Shown here: piece by piece, positions 49,058 through 61,930 of the stretch
Layout of the letters: each line of letters starts with the position of its first letter
Position numbering within the stretch: position 1 is the stretch's first letter
NCBI GenBank assembly: GCA_013400975.1
Contig: WBMZ01005327.1
Coordinates: forward strand, 62,001 to 126,000
Length of the DNA: 64,000 bases
Reading direction: 5' to 3'
Source: Atrichornis clamosus
Taxonomy: Eukaryota; Chordata; Aves; Passeriformes; Menuridae
Program-made: the position numbers and the translations under genes
Notes under the pieces: generated by a model
Told to the model about the DNA's origin: nothing
The model's database searches: none
Seen by the model: only the letters and a program-made list of their open reading frames with translations

Positions 49058-52000
49058 GTAGGCTTTCCAAAGGACTGTCTGCTCCAGCCACTGGGATGAT
49101 TACTGAGAGAGGGGGATTGGTTTGGTCAAGGGTGTCGGCCTGTCCTTCGAATGAAAGGGACTACTGTTTGGGGACCCTAAAAATTCTGCTCTCTGGACCA
49201 TTCTGGGGAATGTGGGAGCTGACTGTGAGACCCCAATAGTCCAACCTTGAGTTTTCAAGAAAGAGAAAAAAGAAGATAAAAGGGAAATGAAAGGGGCCCT
49301 CAGAGAAAGGCTTTTGCTTCCTTTGTGTGATTAATTGTTCTTCTGTGCGTGCAGCCAGTTCTCCCAGTGCCTTCACAGGACACTGGGGTCTGGTACTACT
49401 CCAGAGTCACTGAACTACTGATTCTGCCTGAGCCTGTTCCTTAACCTGGATGGGAGAAGGTCCCACTTTCAAATTCTGCTCAGATTTTCTGTATTGCTTT
49501 AAGGCCCTTAACATGCCACCTCTCCTCCAGGTATCTTTATGCATAAAAGTGTCCAGGATATCCCCTGTATAAGGTAGTTACCATTCATATTTCCAGATAA
49601 AATTTCCTGCTAGATCAGCCTATCGATGTTTTTGCTGTCATACCTTCATTTAAGCCAGTTGTGAGCTAAAGCTGGAAGTTTCTGTTTAGAGAACTGTCAT
49701 TCCTGGTCTCTGAAATGTGGAAGAGACAGAATTCAGAAAATTTGTGTGTGGCCTTCCTTGGGGCTACCAGAGGGAACAGTTCTTTGCAACATCTGCTCCA
49801 AAGGCAGATGTTCAGCTTTGTGGGTGGGAAACATGTTTGAGTTTAACTTGGCTTAAACTTTTTCTTCTTGATCAGAATTCCTTTATTTCCCTCTAACCTT
49901 TCAGTCCATGTCCCAGTCTACCAGTGAAGCTACTTTATGCCAGTTTAGGCAGGCTGGGTCTGAGTTTTTGACTAATTAAGAACTGCTAAGCTTTTAGGTC
50001 AAAGTGTTTGACATCAAAAGGCAACAATAATCACAGTGCTTTTGTTCATATGCACGTGGTTGTATGTTTGTGTGTCCTGGGCTTTTTGGGAACCTCTTGA
50101 GTCTTCTGAACATGTAAGTATTTCAGTCTGGATGAATTCATTTGGCTTTGTTGTCAAATTATATATTTCAGACATCGACTCCCTCTATTTGTATTTTAAA
50201 AAATAACTTAAAGAAGCCCCTTTTAGAAAATAAACCCCTGAAACCTGGAAAAAAAGAAACTCTGTGGAAGGAAAAGGAACAAAAGAATAGTGAGAGACAC
50301 TGAAGCAATCATTTTAGCTTTCAAAGTAGGTAGAAGAAAGTGAGCAAAGCTCCTAATTAAATGGTAATTGACTTGTCTCATGTGTGCTGCTTGGTACAGC
50401 CGGGGTTTCAGATTACATGCTCATTATAATCAACAATGCTTCCGCTTTTCACATCTCTTAAAAATAATGATTTTTTTTTTCCCCTTGACGGTCTTGCTCC
50501 TGCAGGCGTTGAGAAATTTTGGAGTAATTTCAGGGCTATTTCTCAGTATGGATATTTTTACTCCTCCCAGACACCCGTGTAAGTGTTACCCTGTAACCTA
50601 ACACGGCTTTTGTGTGGATACAGCCCAGCTCCTGAGTCAGCCAGTGCATCCAGCCCTCATCTGTTTATAGCTGCTGCCATTTTCCTGTTGCCAGACCAGA
50701 AATAAGCCGTAATTATTAGCAGAAAATTCTGATGTAATCTTGCAGCTATTTGTAGGAGGAGTTGGAGGACATCACTTAGTAAGTCTGTTGTACGTGTTTA
50801 TAAAAGATAATTATCTTGCTTCGTGGGATATCCTGGGCATTTGTGGTTTTGAATGCATGGAGATAAGCAGAGCCTAAGGTTTTGGAGGGGAGACGATGTC
50901 TGAGAGGAGAGGAGAGGAATTATGCTGGAGACTCCTGAGGGCAGTGAGACGAGAACAAACTGCGTTCAGCCAGCCATGTTATTCCTTTTGTTTCTACTTG
51001 GACTGTTTCCATCTGCGTCCTGCCTTTTTTTGTTGTGGGGTTTTTTTGGTTTTGTTTTTTTTTTGGTTCCCCCGCAGCAAGTTAGATCTGTGCTGTCCCA
51101 GCAGTCAGCTGGGGTTGGGATTGCAGAGCTGCTGGCAGTGCTGCAGGCAGGTGGAGGATCCCTGTGGCTGTGCCAGCAGAGGACAGTGCTGGAACGTCTC
51201 CTGCCCACGAGCAAGCCTGGACACTCAGGGATCGCTCTCTCTGGAGCATGAAACTGCTCCATAAACCTTCCTGATGCACCTCACCGGGCTGTGTGTAGAT
51301 AAATGGGATACACAAGGGCAGTTTCTACACATGTGCTGCTGCTGCCTGGGATTTCAGGCTTTCTCCTGCAGTTCTGCACCTCGTAGGGGGTTCAAGTTCA
51401 TCGTTCCAGTTTTGGTTTTGCTTTCACTCGGAAGAAAAGTCAGTGAGGAAGGATATTGCTGGTATCTGACACCAGGAGGTTGTCCGTCTTGCCTGTCTCC
51501 CCGTAACCATTAAAAGCATGTGGTGCTAGGAATTTAAACGTGAGGAGTCTGCTATTACAGCTTTCACTTCACTTACAAGTTTTACTATGAACACCCCCAA
51601 CAGGTCAAGTACTGAGAGTTTGTGGCTCTTCCTCTTCAGTGGTTGGTTGACAAAATACATAACTTGTGGAATTACAGTCCTTTTTCAGTGCTTTTTATTA
51701 TATCTAAAAAATTTGAGCATTGTAAAATTACCACGAACCCTCTAAAACTTATTAACAAAAGAGGCAAGAGATTATCTTTAGGGTTGGTTTGTTTCTAAAT
51801 ATCAAATATTTTAATGGTAGTTATTGTCTTCCTCATGCAAGTCCTACTTTTTAAGAGCTGCCCAACTCCAGAAGGATTTCAGCATCTGATTTTATCATAA
51901 TGTAAATGCTAGTGTGCCATTCCTTAGAATTTGTTTACAATGGAAATTAAATAATGCAAACGGTTTATTGAATTAAGTCATGGAAACAGAATAAAGTACA

Positions 52001-52838
52001 GCATTAAGACAAATTAATTATGTTCTTAGTTTTTAAATTAAATTGTCATTTAATAAAGTTTGCTTTTATTTGGTTGCAGGAAGGTATGATCTCTTTTCCT
52101 GTGTTAGATGTGTCTGCTGCTGTATCAGCTACTGGGTGGCCATGGATTGGAAAAAAATGCTGGTTATTCCCTCCAGTGAAACTGGGAGATTAGAAATAGA
52201 GAAGCAGTAAAGATTTGCATTTTTATTAAATTCTAGGTTTAGGGTTCTGTAATCTTTCTGCCTTAGACTCTTTCTCTGAAACTAAAATGTGAGAACAGTC
52301 CCATGAGCTGGGCTGGTGTCTCACCCCAGTCCATGAGCATTCAGGTATTTTAGGTATCTCTTTCTAAAGTGATACCACATTAGTTGTTCTTAATTAAGAA
52401 TTGTGTGATAAACATTAAGAAATAGAAATTAATTAATTTCTCAACAGCTGTTAATTTTTTTTTTTTTGAGGAAACTGGTATCAGCATTGCCAGTTATTGA
52501 AAAATGTGTTTTCTGTGATCAGATAACATGATAGGGGAAAGTTATCTGTACTCTGAAATTACTCTGAAACTTTCTTATATTCTGGTCCCTGGGGCAAATT
52601 GAAAAGCTGAATTCTTTTCAGGCAAGCTAATTTGCCTGAAATGTGTCATAGGTTCATTGTTGAAAATCAGTGAATATCAATGCACCTTCTGCTTTCTCTC
52701 TGTATTTTCTATTTTTAATATGTCATAGGAAATATTGAGCAGAGTGGGAGTGGCTCTTGTAAATGAGATCTCATTTACTTCTGCAAAAATCATGCCATGG
52801 CATGTATTTAACACCTCCTTTTTTTGTTTGTGTTGCAG
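49058..52838 (+). other. TACC2: TACC2 intron, 3.8 kb
   Basis: No true exon. An exon-like block with good splice sites at 51078-51150 hits an immediate in-frame stop and is rejected. The rest is AT-rich with T-runs at 50470-50482, 51024-51064 and 52447-52460. Confidence 0.75.
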
Positions 52839-52900
52839 AATTGGAATATGGCAACTCATATGAAATAGAATATATGGAGAAAATAGGCTCCTCTGTGCCT
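52839..52900 (+). CDS. TACC2: TACC2 exon encoding ELEYGNSYEIEYMEKIGSS
   Basis: Acceptor TTTGTGTTGCAG ends at 52838; donor CCT/GTAAGT begins at 52901. Length 62 nt, phase 1 in and phase 0 out. It encodes LEYGNSYEIEYMEKIGSSVP; the tyrosine/acidic motif SYEIEYMEKIG is the conserved signature here. The two adjoining introns are about 3.8 kb and 0.8 kb. Its phases mean it cannot be skipped without a frameshift, so it should be constitutive. Confidence 0.96.
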
Positions 52901-53730
52901 GTAAGTTCTCGCTTCCATTTCCATTCATTTGCATTCCCTTGTCATAATACACTATCCTGATAATGCCCTCAGCCTCACTACCCTTTAAATTAATTACAAT
53001 GTGCCTGCAGCAGATTTACAAAACCAGTCCCTTTAAATTGGCATCGCTGGGGTAAATTGCATGTGCTTTGTTGTCCTGTATCCTGTAAAGCTTGATCCAT
53101 TTCATGATTTTATTTTTAAGCTAGCATCATAGTAGTTCTTTCTGGAGATTCAAAGCCAAGCAGTATTTCCAACAGTGCAGAGTGCAGAGCTGTCTACATC
53201 AGATATTGAACTATTTAAGAAACTGAGAGAAAGACTTTGAAGAAGCTGGAGGGAATCAGCAGAGAAATAGAATTAGTCTGAAGTATGGAATGCAGAACTA
53301 TACATTATCACTTTGTTTCACCTTCCTTCTTTTTAATCCATGAATTTGATAGCTTGACTAGATCCAGTGAGGGGATGTTCACAGGGGAAGTTGGAAAAAT
53401 CAGGCATGCATGCCAGGTGGTTAAACCAGTGAGAACCTTCAGTGGATATTTTAGTAACACCCTCAGCCAGGGGATGCCTCCTGCCTGACAGGACCAGAAA
53501 TGTGATTAACCCCAAACTGGGAGAAGAAGAGCCACTACAAAGAGTGAACTGTTCAGGTTTTGTCCTTCAGTGGTTTCTTCCTGGAAGGGTTCATCTCAGT
53601 ATCAGCGTTACAGCCCTACATTATTAGTTTTCTGTCTGGTCATTTGGTCACTTAAGGCTCCAGTGACCTGAATTAGCTTTAAAGAAGAATAGTTGAATTG
53701 CGTAATGAGTTTCTCTCTCCCTGTTGCCAG
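52901..53730 (+). other. TACC2: TACC2 intron, 0.8 kb
   Basis: No exon or repeat recognised; ends in a TTTCTCTCTCCCTGTTGC pyrimidine tract before the NAGNAG acceptor. Confidence 0.8.
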
Positions 53731-53846
53731 CAGGATGACAGCACCCCGAAGAAACAGTCCTTGTACCTAATGTTTGATGCCCAGCAGGAGAGCCCAGTGA
53801 AATCACCTCCCATCAGACTGTCTGATTCCACCACTCCCTGCTCAGG
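53731..53846 (+). CDS. TACC2: TACC2 exon encoding QDDSTPKKQSLYLMFDAQQE, NAGNAG acceptor
   Basis: The acceptor is a tandem CAGCAG: cutting after the first AG (53730) includes Gln, cutting after the second (53733) omits it, and frame is kept either way. I chose the first because mammalian TACC2 as I recall has PQDD here. The donor CAGG/GTACGT follows 53846. Length 116 nt, phase 0 in and phase 2 out. It encodes QDDSTPKKQSLYLMFDAQQE then SPVKSPPIRLSDSTTPCS with the last Gly split. KKQ.LYLMFD is conserved across the family, followed by Ser-Pro sites (ESPVKSPP). Confidence 0.95.
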
Positions 53847-54616
53847 GTACGTCACTGTGGGCAGTGGGAAAGGATGTCAGGGAAGGGGGCTGCCCTCAGA
53901 GCACACACACAGGCAGTTCTCCCTCTCTCTGCCTCTCTGTTGCCAAGCTGTTTGCTTAAAAATAGATTCCCATCTGTGTACACATATGATAGAGGGCAGA
54001 GATACAGAAGTTTTGTAATGAGAAAGAATAAGGACATCCATTTCTCCTTCATGTTCTTATTAAATAGAGTCACAGTGGCAGCTGTTTCACTGGACAGTGA
54101 ACTCCTACTTAAAGTTTTTTCCTCAGATACTGAGGTTTTCATGTTAATCTAGAGATCTCCTGATTGCCGTTTTTCACTTGGCTTTTCCTGGATCCATTTT
54201 CTGAACAAGGTCTCTTGTTCGTAAAACCAGGATGTGGGAGCTGTGTTTACTTCCAATGATTTTGCTTGTTAAGGACATCTGTGCTTGTTAGTAAGAGTTG
54301 TTTGTTGGGAGAGGGGTAGGTCGCAGTGAGAAAGGGGTTAAAAAGCAAGTGAGAAATATTTAAGGAATGTAATGTTTCTGATGGAACTGGTTTTATTTAG
54401 GTGTCTCCAGTGCATTGCTTTGAAGGGATATTGCAAAGTGTTATGAGATACAATGATGTGAAATTGAGTTGAAACAATGTGTGTGTGTGTGTATATTTAT
54501 ATTTATACATACATACACATGAAAGCGATGAAGAGGACTTGCTGAGCTGCTACCAGAAGCAGAATTGTGAAGGCCTTGTGCTCCACCCTGAAAGCATGTA
54601 CACAATCTTGTTCCAG
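53847..54616 (+). other. TACC2: TACC2 intron, 0.8 kb
   Basis: No exon recognised. Contains a TG/TATTT/ACAT microsatellite (54478-54520) close to the downstream acceptor. Confidence 0.8.
54478..54520. repeat. TG / TATTT / ACAT compound microsatellite
   Basis: Runs of TG, then TATATTTATATTTATA, then CATACATACACAT in a row. Confidence 0.85.
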
Positions 54617-54788
54617 GTCAAGTTTTGAAGACCCTGAAGCCCAGCAGTCCTCTGGAATGAAAATACCACACCCAGCCTCCCGAGTCCTAGCTGCCAGCCA
54701 GGAGGCACACTTACAGTCACCTGACAAGGCAAAGCAGAAAGACCTGGAGCCTATGACTCTGGGAACAACTCCAGAGGCTATTGAAATA
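54617..54788 (+). CDS. TACC2: TACC2 exon encoding the GSSFED ... GTTPEAIEI linker
   Basis: Acceptor CTTGTTCCAG ends at 54616; donor ATA/GTAAGT begins at 54789. Length 172 nt, phase 2 in and phase 0 out. It encodes SSFEDPEAQQSSGMKIPHPA, SRVLAASQEAHLQS, PDKAKQKDLEPM and TLGTTPEAIEI. The two ends (SSFE and PEAIEI) match mammalian TACC2 while the middle is diverged, as expected for a flexible linker. A TG-rich microsatellite lies about 100 bp upstream, close to the branch-point region. Confidence 0.93.
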
Positions 54789-55952
54789 GTAAGTCATTTA
54801 TGATAAGAGTTTGGGAATCTTTCTCTTGAAGAAGTTTCACATGTAAGAGGTAGCAAAGGTGGATCTTGAAAGTAGAGTGAAACTCAGCAGGCAGTAAGAC
54901 CCAAATAAGGGAGTTAGGGTGTTGGAACTGATGGAATTCAGAAGAATTTTCTGAATCCTTGCCATAGCTTAACATGTTCTTGTGATGAGTTATTCCAAGT
55001 TGATACTTTGAAGTGCCTTTTCTCTCACAGAGGCCTTCTTATACCGTGCTTTAACCCAATATTTGAATAAATATTTTCTATATAAAATAAGGGGTTTCAT
55101 GTAAATGTAGAAACATGATGTGTTCTATTACATGTACTGTGAAACTTCAAATTTTTGTTGGTAAAGAACAGGTGTCCTTTCACATTTTCATTTATGCTGT
55201 TAATGATATTGTTTTTTCTGATGCTGATAATATAGAATTCACTTTCTTGATCATTAGAACTCATTCCACCTTCCAGTTAAGTCACTTTTTTTCAGTGGCT
55301 TCTCTGGGTTGGATTTGAAATAGTGGTGAGCCCTTCCTTGCTTGCAACTTGTGCTGCACACAGACTTTAAAGCATTGATTCTCAAATTCAGGAAGGTCCA
55401 CTCACATTCATGAAGGTCTCACTTTTCCAGGCAAACTTGTTATATATGACAATACATTTACTGAGGAGTCAAAATAAGAAGTAGCTCACTTTAGTAGTAT
55501 GTTTAATTTATATTAACAATGCTTTTGATAGCATCTCACTTTTTAAAGGGTTTGAGTATTTTTCTGACTGCTGGGAGTCTTGGGTACTCAAATCCCAGTG
55601 GTCTTCTTTGTGTCATTCTAATTCTGTCCACCCTAACATTTGTGTATTTATCCTGATAATGTTAAAATTGTGAACATAACTTAGTTTATCCCCAGGAAGC
55701 AGTGAAAGACTTTGTAAAGACTGTGGAAAGAATCTTGCTGAGGAAAAATTCGGAAAATCAACTCAGTTTTTAAATTAGGAATTATTGTTCTTCATGTTTT
55801 TCTGTTATACCTGTGTATCATGTATTCAAGCATAGTCTTCAGTGAGGAATGAAAGTACCAGAAATCAAAGGTTTATGGACACGTGTTGCTTCTGGCCTGA
55901 ACTACTTGGGCAAAATCTCTGTTACTTATTCAATATTCTCTTTACCCTTCAG
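54789..55952 (+). other. TACC2: TACC2 intron, 1.2 kb
   Basis: AT-rich. No exon or repeat recognised. Confidence 0.8.
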
Positions 55953-56093
55953 ACATCTCCTGAAGATTCCTTTGTCTCTGCTGATGCTCTTCTCAACAGG
56001 ATATCCAAGAAAACCTCAATATGTGATCAGCCTGAATATCTAGATCCTGACTTAGCAGAAAAGAACCCCCCAGTGTTTGCCCAGAAACTTCAG
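55953..56093 (+). CDS. TACC2: TACC2 exon encoding SPEDSFVSADALLNR ... AEKNPPVFAQKLQ
   Basis: Acceptor TTTACCCTTCAG ends at 55952; donor CAG/GTTTGT begins at 56094. Length 141 nt, 47 codons, phase 0 on both sides. It encodes TSPEDSFVSADALLNRISKK, TSICDQPEYLDP and DLAEKNPPVFAQKLQ. SADALL and DLAEKNPP.FAQKLQ match mammalian TACC2; the segment between (RISKKTSICDQ) has diverged. The phases would allow skipping without frameshift, but the conserved ends suggest it is normally included. Confidence 0.95.
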
Positions 56094-57013
56094 GTTTGTA
56101 GCAGAAATAAAATGTCACTTTTCTTTCTGTTTGTCCATGCACAGGTAGAGCAATGCTCTTCCTCATCTGAAAGGAGTGGAGGGAGGCTTGGAGGGGATGT
56201 GGAAGAGAATTAAAAGAATTATTTGATTCTTTTCAAAGTAACTTTGCCCTTTCAGGAACTTAAGGATCAAAGACATTTTCATTTAACTCATGTAATTCAT
56301 GTAATACATAAACTTAAATTTCATCAACACCTATCCTGTACCTCTAATGTATGTATTTTCCAGAAGTCTTTATAAAGCAAATTTTTTTAAGCTTGAACAC
56401 AGGACTTGGTGCGTGGAGAGTTGTCTTGGCACCTGGCCATAGTAAGTCTGTATGCATAGATTCATTTTTTGAATTTTTGAGAATTAGGACGTAATTCTGC
56501 TGAAATGAAAATCAGGCTTTGTTTTTCTCCTGATCTCTCTAATGAAGAATTTGGCATGGTTTCTTCTAGGAAAAGCAGATTGATCTGCAGACCAGTTCTG
56601 TGTATCAGGACATATTTTCTAGAATATTTATAGTGAAATTTTAAAACATCAAAGGTTGAATTGAGACCAGCATCTGGCATAAATTCACATAAAATGGAAA
56701 TGAAAGGAGAGGAGTCTGTGAAAAAACAGCTTTAGGTTCAAAAGACATTTCTTTTACATGAAGCATTGTTCATACTGATCATCTAATAAAAATTATTTGT
56801 CTATACAGCTACCTCTAAATTAACCCAATACCTGGGGTTCTGTATCAGTGTCCTCGTCACAAAAGGAATTTGGGCTGTGTTTGTCACCCAGGAATTGTCC
56901 GAATTACACCTTAAAATGTCACATCCCGTTTTTGAGTGCGTTAAACGTTTTTACCGTGTTCTTACTACATTCTTTTTTCCCCCGTGGATGACTCCCCACC
57001 AAACCCTTGACAG
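56094..57013 (+). other. TACC2: TACC2 intron, 0.9 kb
   Basis: AT-rich. No exon or repeat recognised. Confidence 0.8.
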
Positions 57014-57094
57014 GAGGAGTTAGAGTTTGCTGCCATGAGGATAGAAGCCCTGAAGTTAGCCAGGCAGATTGCCCTCTCCTCCTTGCGCTCCAAG
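57014..57094 (+). CDS. TACC2: TACC2 exon encoding EELEFAAMRIEALKLARQIAL
   Basis: Acceptor CCCTTGACAG ends at 57013; donor AAG/GTACCT begins at 57095. Length 81 nt, 27 codons, phase 0 on both sides. It encodes EELEFAAMRIEALKLARQIA followed by LSSLRSK. The heptad-like pattern of hydrophobic residues predicts a helix leading to the coiled coil, and the first 21 residues are nearly identical to mammalian TACC2. The end differs: I remember mammals ending LASRSHQDAK before the RE of the next exon, three residues longer. A GC-rich minisatellite begins only 76 bases past the donor. Confidence 0.95.
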
Positions 57095-57170
57095 GTACCT
57101 GGTTTGGCCTGCCCTGCGTGTGTGAGTGTGCACGGCCTGCGGAGCCGAGCGCTGCTTGTCCTGGAGCTCT

Positions 57171-57222
57171 CCGGGGGCTGGGAACACCCCGGGGGCTGGA
57201 AACACCCCGGCGTGGGGACACC
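57171..57222. repeat. GC-rich 18-bp minisatellite, about three copies
   Basis: CCGGGGGCTGGGAACACC (57171-57188), CCGGGGGCTGGAAACACC (57189-57206) and a 16-bp degenerate copy (57207-57222). It starts 76 bases after a TACC2 donor. Confidence 0.85.
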
Positions 57223-60200
57223 AGGAGCATGCTGGCAGCAGGGCTGACACAGGAACGCTGTCGCTCACCCGCCCCACTCACACCCCAATTAACAACAGGC
57301 AGGAAGCAGCAACATCCCTTTGGCAGGAGGTGGATTCTGCAGCCCCGGTGGCCGTCTGTGATTTCTGTGCAGCAGGATTTGCCCTAAAGTATTGGATGGC
57401 GAAGAATACCAGGCCTGCTTTGGCCGCGGGGACATTTTGTCTTTTGTTGGTATTTTCGGCTTGCAGTCAGACACCTTTGGCCCTCAGAGTTCAGAAGTGA
57501 GGAATTCAGTCGACCGTCCCCTCGTGCATCTGAAGAAAGGGACTGCAGCAGGGTTGGAAGGGCTACAGAGCTGCCAAGGAAAAAAGGCCTCCCAACACAA
57601 TGTGTCTATTCATGAAGATCTAAATCTTCTTTTTTTATTGCTACTTCCAGGTCATGCTGACTGGTTGTGCCTCACGGTGGTGCTTAGCACTGCTCTAGGG
57701 ATGCACTTGGAACTCGGTGTGTCTGGAAAGCCAAAAAAGTCATTACAGAAATGTTAGTGGCTTTCTTGGGAAACCGTATCAGCTGAATGGGATGCTGAGG
57801 GGATGGCAGTGTCCTGCTGCAGGGAGACACTTAATTCCAAATGAGGACAATGTGCTTCCTACATGTCCTTCTCCAGTAACCTTCCTCCTCTTATACTGTC
57901 CATTAATAAGTCAGCAGAAAGTCTTTTGCCCAATCTTAAATCATCTGGAGTTCATTGCATGATGACAACATTTGGGTTGGTTATAGGGTGGAATTTCTTG
58001 GTGCTTTAAAAATCAGTTATTAAGTATCTATTTCATAAAAATAAACATTTTTTTTAAGGTTTACTGTACTCCTGTGAACAATGATAATTTTTTATTTATT
58101 TCACATACCTCGATAGCCCACAAGCCAGCTATTTCCATTGGGCACATACAGTTACTGAGGTAAACACATTCCTCACAGATTTAAGAATATAAGAGTATGT
58201 GGCTACAATCTTTTATTTAATTACGAAAAACATGCTGTTTTCTTCATTAAAAAGAGTAACCAGGCTTAAATGAATAATAAGGAACATAAAGAGCAAAGGA
58301 GGAAAAACAAAACCAACATTTTCCTGTGTGTGACTGTGCCCCCTTGCCCTGCTGCTCTGAGTGGCAGGCGTTGGAAGAGAATGAGGTGGGATCCTCTCTA
58401 GATCCTCTCCACCTCTTTATTCTCTCTCAAGTTCCTTGTCCTCCCAGCACTTTGCTGGAACATGGAGGATTCAGGGCCTCCAGCACCAGGAAACACCCAA
58501 GATGGAACACATATTAATACATAAATGCTCTTCAGGGATTATACAAAAAACTTACGTTAAAAATCTACATTTTTGCAACCAGCCAACAATTCAGAAACAC
58601 AAAAATTATACCAATTTAGGCTGAAGAGAATGGTTTGCTGTGTTTGTGAATACTTTTGAGTTACCCAGGGGAGATTCTGAGCTGCAGAAATGTTATAGAA
58701 TGTGGAGTTACCTTTTAAAGTTGCTGTTTACCATCATCACAGCATCCTCTTTTATCTAGGACAAGTTTTGAACTCCTGAGAACTTAGAAACGGGGAGTGG
58801 ATTTCATGTGATTTTTTTAGAAAATGTCATTGATCTGTGTAACAAAGATAGCAAAATGATAAGCAGAGATGAGGAGAGAGAAAGAGGCAAAACTCCCCCC
58901 TCTGACAGAGAGCTGGCAGCAGTTTGATGTTCACAAAGCCCCATGTTGGTCCAGTCACAGGAATGCTTACGGACAGACACCGTGGGTGTCGTGTTAGGCT
59001 GGGAAGGACTTTTGTCCTTGCATAACTTTGCTATTTCAGTGGGAGGTTGCTGGTGTTAAATTAGCCCACGATGACACCCCTTGTGACCTACAGGATTGAT
59101 GGCCTGGATTAAGTAGAATAGAATCCAGCAGATGACTGCAGTGACTTAAATTTGGATGCTACTGGCAGAATTCCCTTCTGGATGGCTGGCCTCAGTTCTT
59201 TCCTTAATGCTGTATAATTACATTTACCATTTGCTAAACCATTACAGGATGGGTAACAAGAAGAGGATGATAAATAAAGGCAGTATGTTAGTTGTTATGG
59301 AAAGTTAAGTCACCTAAAATAAAAATTAAATATAGGCATTTTGTGCTAGCACTGGGAGTGAGAATAAGGATGTGCAGTTTGCTGTTGTCAGGCAGAGAGA
59401 AGTCATTTGGGCACTCTGAAATTTCTTGTCACAGACTTCAGCAACAGCAGGACCAGACACCTACATTGCCAAATATTTTTGTCTTCCAGCGTTGAGATGA
59501 ATTAACGCTTTCCAATTGAACAGTCTCCATTTGGATCTCCTGAGGTAATTTTTTAATAGGTGCAGCTTGAGTAGGGGTTGTGTCCACCACCCTATGGATG
59601 CTGAGTTGATGGAGATTTGGGTGTTGAAATACGATCCAAGGAAAAGGGAGAAACTGGAAGGAAAGGCATGGGCACAAATGGAATTAGGGCATCACAGTTT
59701 TGAGGGGCTCATGTCGTGGTGAAGGAGGAATATTTCCTTCAAACAACAATACCACTGTTTCTACCAAAACTTTGCAAGCAGGAAACTCATGCCTGGATTT
59801 TACTTGCCTTTCCATGTATTTGCAAGCACAAGCAGGTCTCGTTTTGCCTCCATTGACCTGTCTGCACACACATCAATTAGTTAGAGCGTCGATCGTTCCA
59901 TGCACACCCAGGCAGCATTTCAGTGCTTGGAAAGGGCAGCCCCATTCTCAGCAGGGCTAAACACATATTCCTCTAAATGGTATGATAAAAACTAGTGTTA
60001 GTTTTCATTCCATTTCTCTATTTTCTTTCACTTTGACCTCCTAGAAGAGAGACAACTGCAGCTGGTTAATGGATGTGCATTTGTTCCCCTTCTGGTCAGA
60101 TATCTGGTGTCTGTGAAAGGTGCTGGGGAGAGGAGCAGCGTGTCGAGCTCTCAAATATTTACTCTAAGATTGCAGTGACCTACATTTTGTAGTAATTCCC

Positions 60201-61885
60201 CTGAAGACTCTAATCTTTCTGTGCGAGGTTTAGTGACTTACAAATCCCTGCGCTGATTATTACCCCAATTAACTGCTTACCTTCTCAACAATTAGGTGGT
60301 AAACCATTATTATTGGGTTTTTCTGGGTAACACCGTCATCCTGTTGGTCAGGTTGTACTATTTTATCAGGGTAGAAATATTGTTTGCAGGCAACAAATCA
60401 CAGTTTCCGAGTTGTGCATCAGTTAGGAGCTGTGTAAAATTGGCTTTTAAAGGAAAACCATGGGGACTTTTCGTGGTTACTCCTGCCAGAGAGCCCAGCT
60501 GTGACTCGTGCAAGATGTTTCCAGAGTCAGGGCAATACTGGCTGGACCACTACCACAAGTATTTCTGCTCAGTGGTTACATTCCAAGAGTTTTTATAGTC
60601 ATTTTTGGAAATTTTAAGTTGTTTTGCATGTCATTGTTGCTATTGTTTTGTACAGTTTACTTACAATGTACAAATGCAAAGAGAACTAGAGAAAACATAA
60701 CTATACTAGTGAGGTGTTGTACACTATATAAAAATATAAGTATGTATTAAATGCTTTAAATGTTTTTTCTTTTAAAATTGTCATCATCCCAGCGGTTACT
60801 TTGACATGTTTTTCTATGAGCTTGAGGAAATTTGTGTTTCTTTCGGCACAGTGAATATTTTGCAGCAATCTCTTTATGAGATCCAGCAAATTAAGCAGCA
60901 GGAGGCTTTTGAAATGTGACAGATGCAGTTCAGCAGATCGATCTGAAGGGTGGCCTTTCTTTGGAGGACAGCTCTGATGATCTGATGGCTCTGTTTTATC
61001 TCAGTTATTCTTGCCCTGTGATTGAGGAAGGACTAAAGTCCTTTTTTTTTTTTTAGGTTGGGTTGCTGAGTTGAGGCAGCACTCGTCTTATTTACAGAAT
61101 GTTTTACCTTTATTCAGATCTGTGGACAGCACCAGGTGGTTTTGTATTTGTGCAAAGGTGCATTTTTTCCTGTATAGTTGTTGTACGTTGGGAGATACTT
61201 TTAAGAGCACAGGCTATGCAGATTTGATAGATCTTGGGATGCTTTTTCCTCCGTTAGGAAAATCCATTGGATTTGAGGTTGCACCTCCTAATTATGCTGG
61301 AATTAATCATTATTTTGGGTGTTGATGTTTAAAGGTGGCAAAATCAGAGAAGGGATGGCCTGCTCCATAAATCCTAGAAGTAATAGTCAGTTGATTCCCA
61401 TGTTAAAAATCAAAAAGTATGAAGCAAATTAGTGAGTCTTCTATAAATGAGGTGTTCTGTAAGTACTCTTCAGCTTCTTGTTGCTCTAATTAAATTTTCA
61501 TGCCCAGTCTTTTAACGTTGTTAGTGTTTCCTCATGTTCTCTACAGATGTGATATCCAGAACATCTGGTCCTGTGTTTATCTCAAGTGAGCATTTTATAT
61601 AAATTTTAATACAGCTTCTTCAGTCAGGTGTGATGTGAGAGCTCAGAAGGGATTGTTTGTAGCAGCATTAACAGTGGGATTGGATCCTGTCTCTGATTCT
61701 AGGCAGTGCAAGAAGAACTGTGAGGAAGTGAATGTTTCATGGAATAGCATCTGGCAAAATTTCCTCTACCAGTGTTGAGACAAGAATATGTGATATTGAA
61801 ATTAATGACCGAGCCTTCATCCAGTCACAGTCTATTCCCTTTCACATTCCTGTGCTTCAGTCAGTAGAGTGTGACTCTGTTTTGT

Positions 61886-61930
61886 TTAAAAAAAACCCAA
61901 ACAAAACCACTAAACAAAAAACCCCACCCC
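61886..61930. repeat. A/C-rich low-complexity tract
   Basis: AAAAAAAACCCAAACAAAACC-like sequence up to ACCCCACCCC. Confidence 0.75.

Noticed and set aside
51078..51150. Exon-like block with a long T-rich acceptor (CCCCGCAG) and a GTGGAG donor, encoding QVRSVLSQQSAG...
   Set aside because: Spliced after the exon ending at 49057 (phase 1), it meets TAG at the third codon, and its 73 nt would shift the frame of the next exon. No similarity to TACC2.
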